DNA of 64,000 nt from Zea mays (Eukaryota; Streptophyta; Magnoliopsida; Poales; Poaceae): positions 81,278,683-81,342,682 of the forward strand of contig NC_050096.1 of the NCBI RefSeq assembly GCF_902167145.1, in the 5' to 3' direction. Positions 22,667 through 32,127 of the stretch are shown one piece after another. Made by a program: the position numbers and the translations under genes. Positions within the stretch are counted from its first letter, which is position 1, and every line of letters starts with the position of its first letter. The notes beneath the pieces were generated by a model. That model had not been told where the DNA came from and did no database searches. It worked only from the letters and a program-made list of their open reading frames with translations.

Positions 22667-22864
22667 GAAATTGTTTAAATGTATTAGAGCTAATAATTAA
22701 CTGTTGAAAATAGCCAAAAGCATCTAAACAGTCTAACTAATAGTTCAGCTATGGACTACTTTTAACAAATTAGATAATACTTAGATAGCTATTTATTAGC
22801 TAGCTAATTCCACTAGCAATTGTTAGCTAACTAACTATTAGCTCTAGTTCATTTAAACACCGCC
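22667..22864. mobile_element. Small Tourist-like MITE (198 bp) with TTA TSD
   Basis: The left end has TTGTTTAAATGTATTAGAGC and the reverse-complemented right end has GTGTTTAAATGAACTAGAGC, followed in both by TAATA/TTAG words. TTA flanks both sides (22664-22666, 22865-22867). Non-coding and able to fold as a long hairpin. Similar words recur at 23300-23430, suggesting a second, decayed copy. Confidence 0.65.
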
Positions 22865-22879
22865 TTAGTTGGCTAAGAA

Positions 22880-23275
22880 CAGGGATGAAAGTGGTAATCC
22901 GAACTGTTAAAACAAATTTAATATTTTAAAATAGATATGTATAAAATTTGGTGTTGATCTTCTCTTATGTTATCAAGCACATTAGTACAAATATGAATAA
23001 AATATTATATAAGTTGTTTTATGTATTATTTGCTCCCTACAACACAAAAAGTTGAAAAAATTACCGAATTTGTTTTCGAATCCATACCGAAGTTTATATC
23101 TATTATTTGAGAAAATGTAGGATGAATTTGAGGTTTATCTTTTATGAATCTTAACAAGCTAGATGTTAAAAACAAGAATACAAATTTGTATTGTATATTC
23201 TATATCCTATTTATTCGCAATCAAAGAAAAAACTGATTACCGAATAAATACCGTTTCCGACCGTTTTCATCCCTA
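22880..23275. mobile_element. Small hAT-like element (396 bp) with 8-bp TSD GCTAAGAA
   Basis: The left end is CAGGGATGAAAGTGG and the reverse-complemented right end TAGGGATGAAAACGG. Exact GCTAAGAA copies flank it (22872-22879 and 23276-23283). AT-rich and non-coding. Confidence 0.88.
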
Positions 23276-23283
23276 GCTAAGAA

Positions 23284-24179
23284 TTTGCCAGTGGAAAGCT
23301 AGCTAACAAATATCTAGCTAACTATTAGATAATTTGCTAAAAATAGCTAATAGTCGAAGTATTCACTATATTGTTTAGATGTGTTTAGCTAATTTTATTA
23401 GCTAATTATTAGTTTCAGCATATCAAACATGATATATATAGATACTATATTTGGAGCCCTCGGCTTTCTCCAACTAGAGAAAGCCTTAGCCAATGAGGCA
23501 AATCTGGCTCAGCCTAATTCAACCATGCTAACCGACCGTCACCTAAAACTTTCGTGGCCAAAAAAAATCACATCCCACGCAAAGTCCGCGTACCCGTAGC
23601 CGAGATACATGGAAGGAAACCCAATCGTGCGAGCCGCCACGCCTCTTCCTTTCCTCTCCTCACATGGTGACAGTCGTTCGTCCCTAGCCCTAGATCTAGC
23701 AGCGCTCACCTATACCCACCCCAGGACCATAGACGCGCCCCCCGCCACCTTCTCTCCCACCTCTGCCACCCCTCATGGATGCCATGAATGGTTGTAGCGT
23801 GGGGGCACATGCGACGTGGTCATCGGCGACATCGGGTTGGGCGCCTTGTTCCTCAGGGCCCACCTCCTGGGCGGGCGAGCCGCCATCCGGCCCCAGCCCC
23901 TAGCGCCACACTATGAGCGTGGTTCTTCTCCATCGCGGCTGCTTCCTCCCGCAAGCCCCAGTTGCCCTCACGCGCGACGACGGTCGTGATGTTGGTGGCG
24001 TCATCAAGGGGCATGTGGCGAGGCTGTGCTAGTGACGCCGAGATCCAGGGCTGCGCTAGGGACGCCAAGATCTAGAGCTGCGCCAGGGACGCGGAGATCT
24101 ATTCTTTATTCTCCGTCGTCGGTCGACGCCGCCTCTCCATCTTCCCCGAGGCTGCTCCAGGTGCTTCCTTTGCCTCCCT
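23284..24179. other. AT-rich MITE-like debris, then a GC-rich gene-5'-like stretch
   Basis: 23290-23430 repeats GCTAATTATTAG-type words like the MITE at 22667. From about 23600 the sequence becomes GC-rich with a leader-like composition, running into the epimerase-like fragment. A roughly 27-bp tandem repeat lies at 24027-24103. No reliable frame was found before 24195. Confidence 0.45.
24027..24103. repeat. 27-bp tandem repeat, three copies
   Basis: Three imperfect copies of a unit like GGGCTGCGCTAGGGACGCC followed by AAGATCTA. Non-coding as far as I can tell. Confidence 0.7.
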
Positions 24180-24194
24180 CACATAGGGGTGAGG

Positions 24195-24335
24195 CATGGC
24201 GTCGCTGGTGGCGTCGACGGCCATGGTCGACGCGGTGGTGATGATGCACCTCACGCAACACGACACTGTGGTGATCGACAAGCAACTCATGGGCCCGATA
24301 GGGTTCAGCGTCGACCAGCTCATGGTCATGGGATA
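24195..24335 (+). pseudogene. NAD(P)HX epimerase (YjeF_N)-like N-terminal fragment
   Basis: The frame from the ATG at about 24197 reads on to LTQHDTVVIDKQLMGPIG and FSVDQLMVMG. This resembles the start of plant NAD(P)H-hydrate epimerases and of pyridoxamine-phosphate oxidases with an epimerase domain, where LTQREAxEIDxxLMGPLG then FSxDQLMELAG is usual. Only about 45 residues are present. The retroelement nest begins at the end of this stretch. When its GGATA TSD is rejoined to 48118 onward, the epimerase sequence does not continue. It is a gene fragment, possibly moved here by a transposon. Confidence 0.65.
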
Positions 24336-25335
24336 TGATAGTCACCTAGAGGGGGGGGGGGGTGAATAGGCAAAACCTGAAATTTATAAACTTAAATGCA
24401 CACTAGGCCAGGGTTAACGTTAGAATTAAATTCGAGTGCGGGAGATTGTTTCTCTTGCTATGAGTTGCTCAATTAATGCGGATGACGTTTAAGAGCAAAC
24501 TCAAATCAATATTAGTAAGGAAACTTTAGAGAGAGGAAAGCGGGCAAACAAATCAAACGAAGATCAATGCAAGTGAACACGGTGATTTGTTTTACCGAGG
24601 TTCGATTCCAAAGAACCTAGTCCCCGTTGAGGAGGTCACAAAGGCCGGGTCTATTTCAACCCTTTCCCTCTCTCAAACGGTCACTTAGACCGGATGAGCT
24701 TTTCTCCTTAATCACTTGGGTCACTAAGACCCCGCAATGACCACCACACACTTAGGTGTCTCTTGCTAGCTTTACAAATCACTTAGAGAAATAAGGAAGG
24801 GAAGGAGAAAGCAATCCAAGCAACAAGAGCAACAAAAGAACACAAATAATCCTCTCATAAGTCTTTAAACACTAGAGTTGATTTTGGGATCTTAGAGTGG
24901 ATTGAATGCTTTGATTGTGTCTTGGAGTGTTTGGCTTTGCTCTTGCAATGAATACGGAGTTTAGAAAACTTGGATGCCATTGAAGGAGGTGGTTGGGGGT
25001 ATTTATAGCCTCCAACCACTTCCTAGTCGTTGGCTGTTTTTGCTGGCGATGGGCACACCGGACAGTCTGGTGGCGCACCGGACAGGTACTGTTCACTGTC
25101 CGGTGCACACCACGTCAGCACGCCCATTGGGGTTTGGAGCGACTTGACCATTGGAACCCTTGTCCTGTAGTTGCACCGGACATGTCCGGTGTGTTCTGAC
25201 TTTGCTGCCTGACATCTACCTGCGCACTGTTTGCTTTTACTGTTCACTGTAGTCGACCGTTGGTGCCATGTTACCGTTGCCCCGTTGGCTCCGGACAGTC
25301 CCGTAAATTATAGAGAAGAGTGCCCAGAAGAAACC

Positions 25336-26902
25336 TGTCGGCGTTTCGAGACGGGGGGGGGGGGGGGGGTCCCTGGACCGACGAGTAAACTGTCGCCGCG
25401 TGCCCCAGCCCAGATGGGTCGGCGCGAGACGGAGCGCGAAGGGGGGAGGCAGCTGGAGAGAGAGAGAGGTGGAAATCCCGCGACCTTCGTGTTTGTCCCG
25501 CGCCCAGGTCGGGTGCGCTTGCAGTAGGGGGTTACAAGCGTCCATGCGGGAGGGAGCGAGCGGCCTCACGCGAGCGCCTGTCCCGTCCTTTCCCCGCGCG
25601 GCCAACCCTCTGTAAGAGGGCCCTGGTCCTTCCTTTTATAGGCGCAAGGAGAGGATCCAGGTGTACAATGGGGGGTGTAGCAGTGTGCTAACGTGTCTAG
25701 CGGAGGAGAGCTAGCGCCCTAAGTACATGCCATCGTGGTAGCCGGAGAGGTTTTGGCACCCGGTTCGTGTGGTGTCGTGGCCGTCGGAGGAGCGCTGGAG
25801 CCTGGCGGAAGGACAGCTGTCGGGGCTGTCGAGTCCTTGCTGACGTCCTCCTGCTTCCGTAAGGAGGCTGAGAGCCGCCGTCGTCATAGAGCGTGCGGGG
25901 CGCCATCATTACTTGTCTGGCGGAGCGAGCCAGATGGGACGCCGGTCTTGTTCCCTGTAGCCTAAGTCAGCTTGGGGTAGGGTAATGATGGCGCCTCCTT
26001 TCGACGCGGTCGGTCCGTGGTGCCCTAGGTTGGGCGATGTGGAGGCTCCTCCGAGGTCGAGGTCGAGTCTGTCTTCCGAGGTCGAGGTCGAGTCCGAGCC
26101 CCTGGGTCGGGCGAGGCAGAGACCGTCGGCTGAGGCCAGGGCTGAGTCCGAGCCCTGGGGTCGGGCGAAGCGGAGTTCGTCGTCTTCAGGGGCTGAGCCC
26201 GAGTCCGAGCCCTAGGGTCGGGCGAAGCGGAGTTCGTCGTCTTCCGGGGCTGAGCCCGAGTCCGAGCCCTGGGGTCGGGCGGAGCGGAGTTCGTCGTCTT
26301 CCGGGGCTGAGCCCGAGTCCGAGCCCTGGGGTCGGGCGGAGCGGAGTTCGTCGTCTTCAGGGGCTGAGCCCGAGTCCGAGCCCTGGGTCGGGCGGAGCGG
26401 AGTTTCCCATGGCGCCTAGGGCCAGACTTGGCTGCTGTAAGCCTCACTCTATCGAGTGGCACAGCAGTCGGAGCGGCGTAGGCGGCGCTGTCCTCTTGTT
26501 AGACCGGTCAGTGGAGCGGCGAAGTGACTGCGGTCACTTCGGCTCTGTCGACCGGAGGGCGCGCGTCAGGATAAAGGTGTTAGACCACCTTTGCATTAAA
26601 TGCTCCTGCGATTTGGTCGGTTGGCGTGGCGATTTGGCCAGGGTTGCTTCTTGGCGAAGACTGGGCCTCAGGCGAGCCGGAAGTATGTTCGTCGCTGGAG
26701 GGGGGCCTCGGGCGAGACGTAGATCCTCCGGGGTCGTCTGCCCTTGCCCGAGGCTGGGCTCGGGCGAGGCGTGATCGAGTCCCTCGAATGGACCGATCCC
26801 TGACTTACTCGCACCCATCAGGCCTTTACAGCTTTGTGCTGATGGGGGTTACCAGCTGAGAATTAGGAGTCTTGAGGGTACCCCTAATTATGGTCCCCGA
26901 CA
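25336..26902 (-). repeat. Huck 3' LTR (element orientation)
   Basis: About 1567 bp. It has an 18-base poly-G run at about 25354 where the other LTR reads CCGGAGG, probably a replication-slippage tract. It holds the 57-bp minisatellite. Confidence 0.9.
26096..26400. repeat. 57-bp minisatellite inside the Huck LTR
   Basis: Five to six copies of a unit containing GGGTCGGGCGAAGCGGAG, then TTCGTCGTCTTC and GAGTCCGAGCCCT. The period is 57 bp, a multiple of three, so it creates long meaningless open frames on both strands. The same array occurs in the other LTR at about 47060-47360. Confidence 0.88.
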
Positions 26903-26916
26903 GTAGCCCCCGAGCC
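26903..26916 (-). other. Huck polypurine tract
   Basis: The minus strand reads CTCGGGGGCTAC immediately before the LTR. It is the priming site for plus-strand DNA in reverse transcription. Confidence 0.65.
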
Positions 26917-27639
26917 TCGAAGGGAGTGTTAACACTCGCTTGGAGGCTTTTGTTGCACTTTTTTGCAAGGGGACCAGCCTTTCTCGGTTGCGTTTTGTTC
27001 CGGTGGGTGCGCGTGAGCGCACCCGCCGGGTGTAGCCCCCGAGGCCTCGGAGGAGTGGTTTGACTCCTCCAAGGTCTTAATGCCTCGCGCAATGCTTCGG
27101 CTGGTCTGGTCGTTCCCTCATGCGAGCTGGTCGTAGCCCGGGTGCACGGTCGGGTCCCAAGTTCTCGGGCTGGTATGTTGACGCTGTCAACGGTTTGGCC
27201 GGAGCCGGGTTTGTGAGAGCAGCCCCCGAGCCTCTGCACAGGGCAAGAGGACGGTCAAGGATAGACTCGACTTTTTTACATACGCCCCTGCGTCGCCATT
27301 CCACAAGGAGGAGGGGGGGGAAGCGCCATGTTGCCCTCGGAGGGCGCCGAACATGGTGTCTCCGGTGAGCTGCTGGCGGGTAATCCGAGTGGACGCCCGT
27401 TCTCCATTTGTTAGGGGTCGGCTAGAGGCCCGGAGGCGTGCTCAAAAGTACCTGCGGGTGATCTGCCGGACCCGGTCCCCTTTCGACGGGGTCCGAGGGC
27501 TTGATGCCTCCCTCTAATGGGATTCCGTTACAAGATCGTTCCCGCTGGTCTCGGAAATGTCCTAGGGTACCTCGGGAGCGTAGCCCAAGCCTTGGTTATG
27601 TATCGAACGTACCCAGGGTCATCCCTCGCTCTGTGTTTG

Positions 27640-27845
27640 AGGCGGTTGTGAACCCTTCGAGGGCCAGCCTACGAACCCCTGATCAGTAGTGGGCACGAAG
27701 CCCGAGTAGCCTGAGGCGGCCGTTGAACCCTTCCGAGGGGCCGGCCTTCGAACCTCTGACCAGTAGTGGGTGCGGGGCCCACGCGCTCTGAGGCGGCTGT
27801 TAAACCCCTCCGAGGGGCCAGCCTTTGAACCTCTGATCAGTAGGG
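27640..27845. repeat. Three tandem copies of a roughly 75-bp unit in the Huck tail
   Basis: Each copy holds GAGGCGG(T/C)(T/C)GT, then AACCC, GAGGGGCC(A/G)GCCT and CTGA(T/C)CAGTAG. They lie head to tail. Confidence 0.75.
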
Positions 27846-29095
27846 AGGCTCGGAGCCTGTTTCCTTCACGGAGAAGGATCCTTTTCGGGGTATCCCCCTT
27901 TCCCGGTCCCTGTTGTAAGAGAGAGAAAGAGGAAAATGATACGAAATCGAATGACGTGGCGTACCTTTTTTGACGCGGTCCTTATGGCGAAGGTGAAGCG
28001 TCGTTTGCTTCCCCTGCCAGAGGCGCCGCCTGTCCCGCTGCGGAGTTAATGCGACGGGGCGAGCGGTTCGCGGGGCGGCTGTTGCGCGTGCGTGAGCCGT
28101 TCGAGGAACGGAACATGGGCACGCCTTCTTCACACTGTGAGAGAGGTTTCTCTCGCTGTCCCTGGATGGGACATGAGCTTGGCTGACGACGTGACCGCTG
28201 CTCCTGTCCGCCTGCCACCGCCATTACTGCCGGCCCATTTTTGGCCGTATTGACCGTCGCGCCTGGCTGGCACTGCTGGGTCGTACGCAGGGTTGCCTCG
28301 AGTCACGGTACTGGTTCCGCAGTCGAGGAGGCATGGTAGTGGTGCGAGTGGCGGTGCAGTCGCTCGCATGTAGCAACCGGCGTGCCGGTTGCATGACGCG
28401 TGGGCCTGGGCCTCCATGCTGGGTGTGTTGGAAGTCGGAGGGGTGCGCCCACTTGGCGCGGTTGCATGCCGAGTTGGGGTCGGTCCCTGCGTGGGTGGCG
28501 GCCCGCTCCTTCCCTCAGTGATCAGGGGGAAAGGCGTTCGCCGTCCGCGGCGCTGGCAGCTGCCGCGTGCCTGGTTCTCTGGCCCGAGTGGCTTCGGAGC
28601 CGCTCCCGGCGCCGCCTTCCGCCACGGCAGCTGGAAGAGGTTCTTCCGCCGACGAGATAGCCGGTGCCGCCCACGGACTGACCTCCAACTCTTTGGCCCT
28701 CTGCCCGTCCTTGCCTCTCGAGTGAGGGCATGGGCGAGGGCCTCATGGCAGCAGCATCCGCTCCGAGGTCATCGCTGCTGCTGTTTGGCCCCCCGGAGCA
28801 GAAGTCGTCGTCGCCGCCGCTGCTGGAGCGGGCGACGACGAGCCGTTCGTCGGTCTTCTGTTGCTCCGGAGGCCCCCCAATCGTGTGGGGTTGTTCGTAC
28901 CCGCGGAGGTGGAACCGGGGTTCCGTTTGTAATGGCATCTTGAATGCCGGCGTTTTGTTCATTGCGGCTGTCGGGGCCTGAACATGTATGTATTTTTGGC
29001 GCGGAGCCGTGTTTTTTCCTCATTCTCGAGCACTAAGACTCGCCGGTTGGTTATCTGAACCGCTTCACCAAGCGTGAGTCGCCCCGTGCAAAGGT

Positions 29096-30025
29096 GACGA
29101 GTGAGGTATCCGTATCCCGGAGGCGTAGGAGTCCCTCGGCTCGGTCGGCCTTGCTGTCCGAGGCTTCTCTTGCTTAGTTAAAGCAACCCCTCGGCCGCTC
29201 TTCGATGAGCCGAAGCTAGGGGTAGCGGCGTCAGCACGGACAGAGGCAGAGTTGGCTCGAAAATAAGACTTGGTCGGCCAGAGCCTGGCCGGGTCGTCCA
29301 CTGGCGGGACCGACGCCGGAATTGAGTTGCCGAGGCCTCGGGCCGGGCTGATGTCTTCGGGGGACAGCTGGCCGAGGCCTCGGGGTGACCGGCCGAGCCG
29401 CCTGCTCGAGCCGGATTCTTGGAGAAGACCCTGGCGGCGATGGCCCGAGCGTGATGATGACGTCGTCCTTCAGAGTGGAGATCCTCGGACCGCGTCGCCG
29501 TCCAAGGCTAGGTCGGACCTCGCCGAAGGTGTAGTTGACGCCGAGGGTGCTGCTGCTCCCTTCAACTGTCAAGATCCGAGCCTGCAGGATCGGATTATCT
29601 TGTAGTGTGTGTTTTCTGTGGCCGCCGAGGCCCAAACACACCATCGCCGTGTTGTAAAGCTGTGTTTCTTTTCCTCTTGTTTCAAGTATCTGGACCTTTT
29701 CGTCGGTAACAGAATTGTCTGTGCGAGCGAGAGTTGCTTTTCACGGGAGGCGATGAGTGAGGTATCCGTATCCCAGAGGCGTAGGAATCCCTCGGCTCGG
29801 TCGGCCTTGCCGCTTACGCGCGCTCTTGCTCGTCCATGGGGTTCTGTCACCGACGCAGTCGAGAAGGCCCGAAGAATCGCTTCGGCAGAGGAGCTTTCGA
29901 GCGTGAAGACTTGTTCGGTCCGCAGAATCACTTATCCGAACGCGAGTTACTTATCGCAGAAGGTGATGAGTGAGGTATCCGTATCCCGGAGGCGTAGGAG
30001 TCCCTCGGCTCGGTCAGCCTTGGCT
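29096..30025. repeat. Three dispersed copies of a roughly 60-bp unit in the Huck tail
   Basis: GAGTGAGGTATCCGTATCCC, followed by GGAGGCGTAGGA and CCTCGGCTCGGTC, appears at about 29099, 29755 and 29968. The copies are more than 90% alike by eye. Confidence 0.8.
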
Positions 30026-30251
30026 GCTTACGTGTACTCCGTCGTTTTCAGGATCCACTTTCGAAGTAGTCGAAAAGCACGAAAGACATTCTGGCAGAAA
30101 AGATCCTTTTTTCGAGGAAAATTTTGACGCAGAGGGGGTTCCCCCCTTTTAGCCCCCGAGGGAGGGTCGGGCTTTGCCGAGGCAAGACTGACCCTTCCTT
30201 GATGACTAAACTTTGCGTGGGAACAAGGTATACGAACAACTTGAAAGCATC

Positions 30252-30744
30252 TTAAGGGTAAAAGCGACGTAGTTGTTGGATGTTCCAAGCGTTGTTGTAG
30301 ACCTCGCCTTGACTGTTGGCCAACTTGTACGTTCCGGGCTTCAGAACTTTGGCGATGACGAACGGCCCTTCCCAAGGAGGCGTGAGCTTGTGCCGCCCTC
30401 GGGCGTCCTGTCGCAGCCGAAGCACCAGGTCGCCCACCTGGAGGTCTCGGGACCGGACCCCTCGGGCGTGGTAGCGTCGCAGGGACTGCTGGTACCGCGT
30501 CGAGTGTAGTAAGGCCATGTCCCGAGCCTCTTCCAGCTGGTCCAGCGAGTCTTCTCGACTAGCTTGGTTGCTTTGGTCAGCGTAGGCCCTCGTCCTCGGG
30601 GAACCGTATTCTAAGTCTGTGGGCAAGATGGCCTCGGCTTCATAGACTAGAAAGAACGGCGTGAAGCCCGTGGCTCGGCTCGGCGTTGTCCTCAGACTCC
30701 AGACCACCGAGGGGAGTTCCTTCATCCATCGCTCGCCGAACTTG
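30252..30744 (-). pseudogene. Huck integrase, C-terminal part
   Basis: The minus strand reads WSLRTTPSRATGFTPFFLVY, EAILPTDLEYGSPR and the chromatin/DNA-binding tail GDLVLRLRQDARGRHKL, then PPWEGPFVIAKVLKPGTY. This is the end of a Gypsy integrase. The N-terminal part lies at 40190 onward, on the other side of the Opie/Ji insertion, which landed just before KFGERWMKELPSVV. Confidence 0.9.
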
Positions 30745-30949
30745 TTGAGTGAAAGGGAATTAGGCTTACACCTAGTCCCTAGTTAATTTTGGTGGTTGAA
30801 TTGCCTAACACAAATAATTGGACTAACTAGTTTGCCCAAGTGTATGGATTACACAGGTGTAAAAGGTTCACACTCAGCCAATAAAAAGACCAAGTTTTGG
30901 ATTCAACAAAGGAGCAAAGTGGGAACCGAAGGCCCTCTGGTCTGGGAGC

Positions 30950-31465
30950 ACCGGACTGTCCGATGTACACCGGACAGTGTCCGGTGCACCACCGGACAGT
31001 GTCCGGTGCACCAGAGGACTCCAACGACAACTTGCCACCTTCGGGAATTTTCGGAGGCAACTCCGCTATAATTCACCGGACTGTCCGGTGTACACCGGAC
31101 AGTGTCCGGTGCGCCAAGGAGGAGCGGCCTCAGGAACTCGCCAGCTTCGGGAAACTCCAACGGCTAGTCCGCTATAATTCACCGGACTGTCCGGTGTGCA
31201 CCGGACTGTCCGGTGCGACTCCGAAGCAACGGCTATCTCCGCGCCAACGGCTCTCTGCCGCACATTTAATGCACGCTCTGCGCGCGCAGATGTCAGGCGC
31301 GCCCACTCCGGCACACCGGACAAGGAACAGTGCATGTCCGGTGTGCACCGGACACCCAGGCGGGCCCACAAGTCAGAAGCTCCAACGGTCAGAATCCAAC
31401 GGCAGTGATGACGTGGCAGGGGGCACCGGACTGTCCGGTGTGCACCGGACTGTCCGGTGCGCCAT
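30950..31465. repeat. Palindromic CACCGGAC/GTCCGGTG array in the LTR U3
   Basis: At least ten half-sites form units such as CACCGGACTGTCCGGTG and CACCGGACAGTGTCCGGTG, with intervening unique sequence (also at about 39074-39566). The symmetrical sites sit just upstream of the TATA box, as expected for enhancer or protein-binding sites. Confidence 0.8.
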
Positions 31466-31504
31466 CGAACAGACAGCCTCCCAACGGCCACATTTGGTGG
31501 TTGG

Positions 31505-31520
31505 GGCTATAAATACCCCA
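31505..31520 (+). promoter_or_regulatory. TATA box of the Opie/Ji LTR promoter
   Basis: GGCTATAAATACCCC lies downstream of the palindromic U3 repeats and about 560 bp before the LTR end. The copy in the 3' LTR is at about 39610. Confidence 0.75.
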
Positions 31521-32081
31521 ACCACCCCACCATTCATTGTATCCAAGTTTTCCACTTCCCAACTACTACAAGAGCTCTAGCATTCAATTCTAGACACACC
31601 AAAGAGATCAAATCCTCTCCGAATTCCACACAACACCATAGTGATTAGAGAGAGAGATTTGCTTGTGTTCTTTCGAGCTCTTGCGCTTGGATCGCTTTCT
31701 TCCTTATTGATTCTTTCATTGCGATCAAACTCACTTGTAATTGAGGCAAGAGACACCAAACTTGTGGTGGTCCTTGTGGGAACTTTGTGTTCCAAGTGAT
31801 TGAGAAGAGAAAGCTCACTCGATCCGTGGATCGTTTGAGAGAGGGAAGGGTTGAAAGAGACCCGGCCTTTGTGGCCTCCTCAACGGGGAGTAGGTTTGAG
31901 AGAACCGAACCTCGGTAAAACAAATCTCCGTGTCTCACTTGCTTATTTGCTTGGGATTTGTTTTTCACCCTCTCTCGCGGACTTGTTTCTTTATTACTAA
32001 CGCTAACACGGCTTGTAGTTGTGTTTATATTTGTAAATTTCAGTTTCGCCCTATTCACCCTCCCTCTAGGCGACTTTCAAT

Positions 32082-32093
32082 TGGTATCGGAGC
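32082..32093 (+). other. Opie/Ji primer binding site
   Basis: TGGTATCGGAGC, two bases after the LTR, is complementary to the 3' end of initiator methionine tRNA except for one base (usual form TGGTATCAGAGC). It primes minus-strand synthesis. Confidence 0.85.
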
Positions 32094-32127
32094 TCGGTAC
32101 TTCATTAGAGCCTAACCGCTCGAAGTG

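Larger units (their letters stand above)
26917..30251 (-). other. Huck 3' noncoding tail (about 3.3 kb)
   Basis: Between the end of integrase and the polypurine tract there is no recognisable protein. Long 3' tails are usual in Tat-lineage Gypsy elements. GC-rich open frames on both strands here match nothing I recognise. Two internal repeat families are listed separately. Confidence 0.7.
30750..32079 (+). repeat. Opie/Ji 5' LTR
   Basis: 1330 bp. A plus-strand TATAAATA word at about 31509-31516 follows the palindrome-rich U3 region and is a good TATA box for the element's RNA. The LTR carries one extra 19-bp CACCGGACTGTCCGGTGTG unit compared with the 3' LTR. Confidence 0.93.

Noticed and set aside
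26025..26774. Repetitive open frames (DPRARTRAQP and PSPSPGVGRSG periods) in the Huck LTRs
   Set aside because: Produced by the 57-bp minisatellite, which is a multiple of three; both strands are open.
28389..28962. Open frames of 146-184 residues in the Huck 3' tail
   Set aside because: Overlapping open frames on both strands in GC-rich DNA, with no family resemblance.
30950..31465. CRISPR-like spaced palindromes
   Set aside because: Spacing is irregular, the units are in a retroelement LTR of a plant genome, and there are no cas genes.
30897..31580. Open frames with repeated CPV(C/Y)TG and APDCP words in the Opie/Ji LTRs
   Set aside because: They are translations of the palindromic CACCGGAC repeats on both strands and lie in LTR U3.
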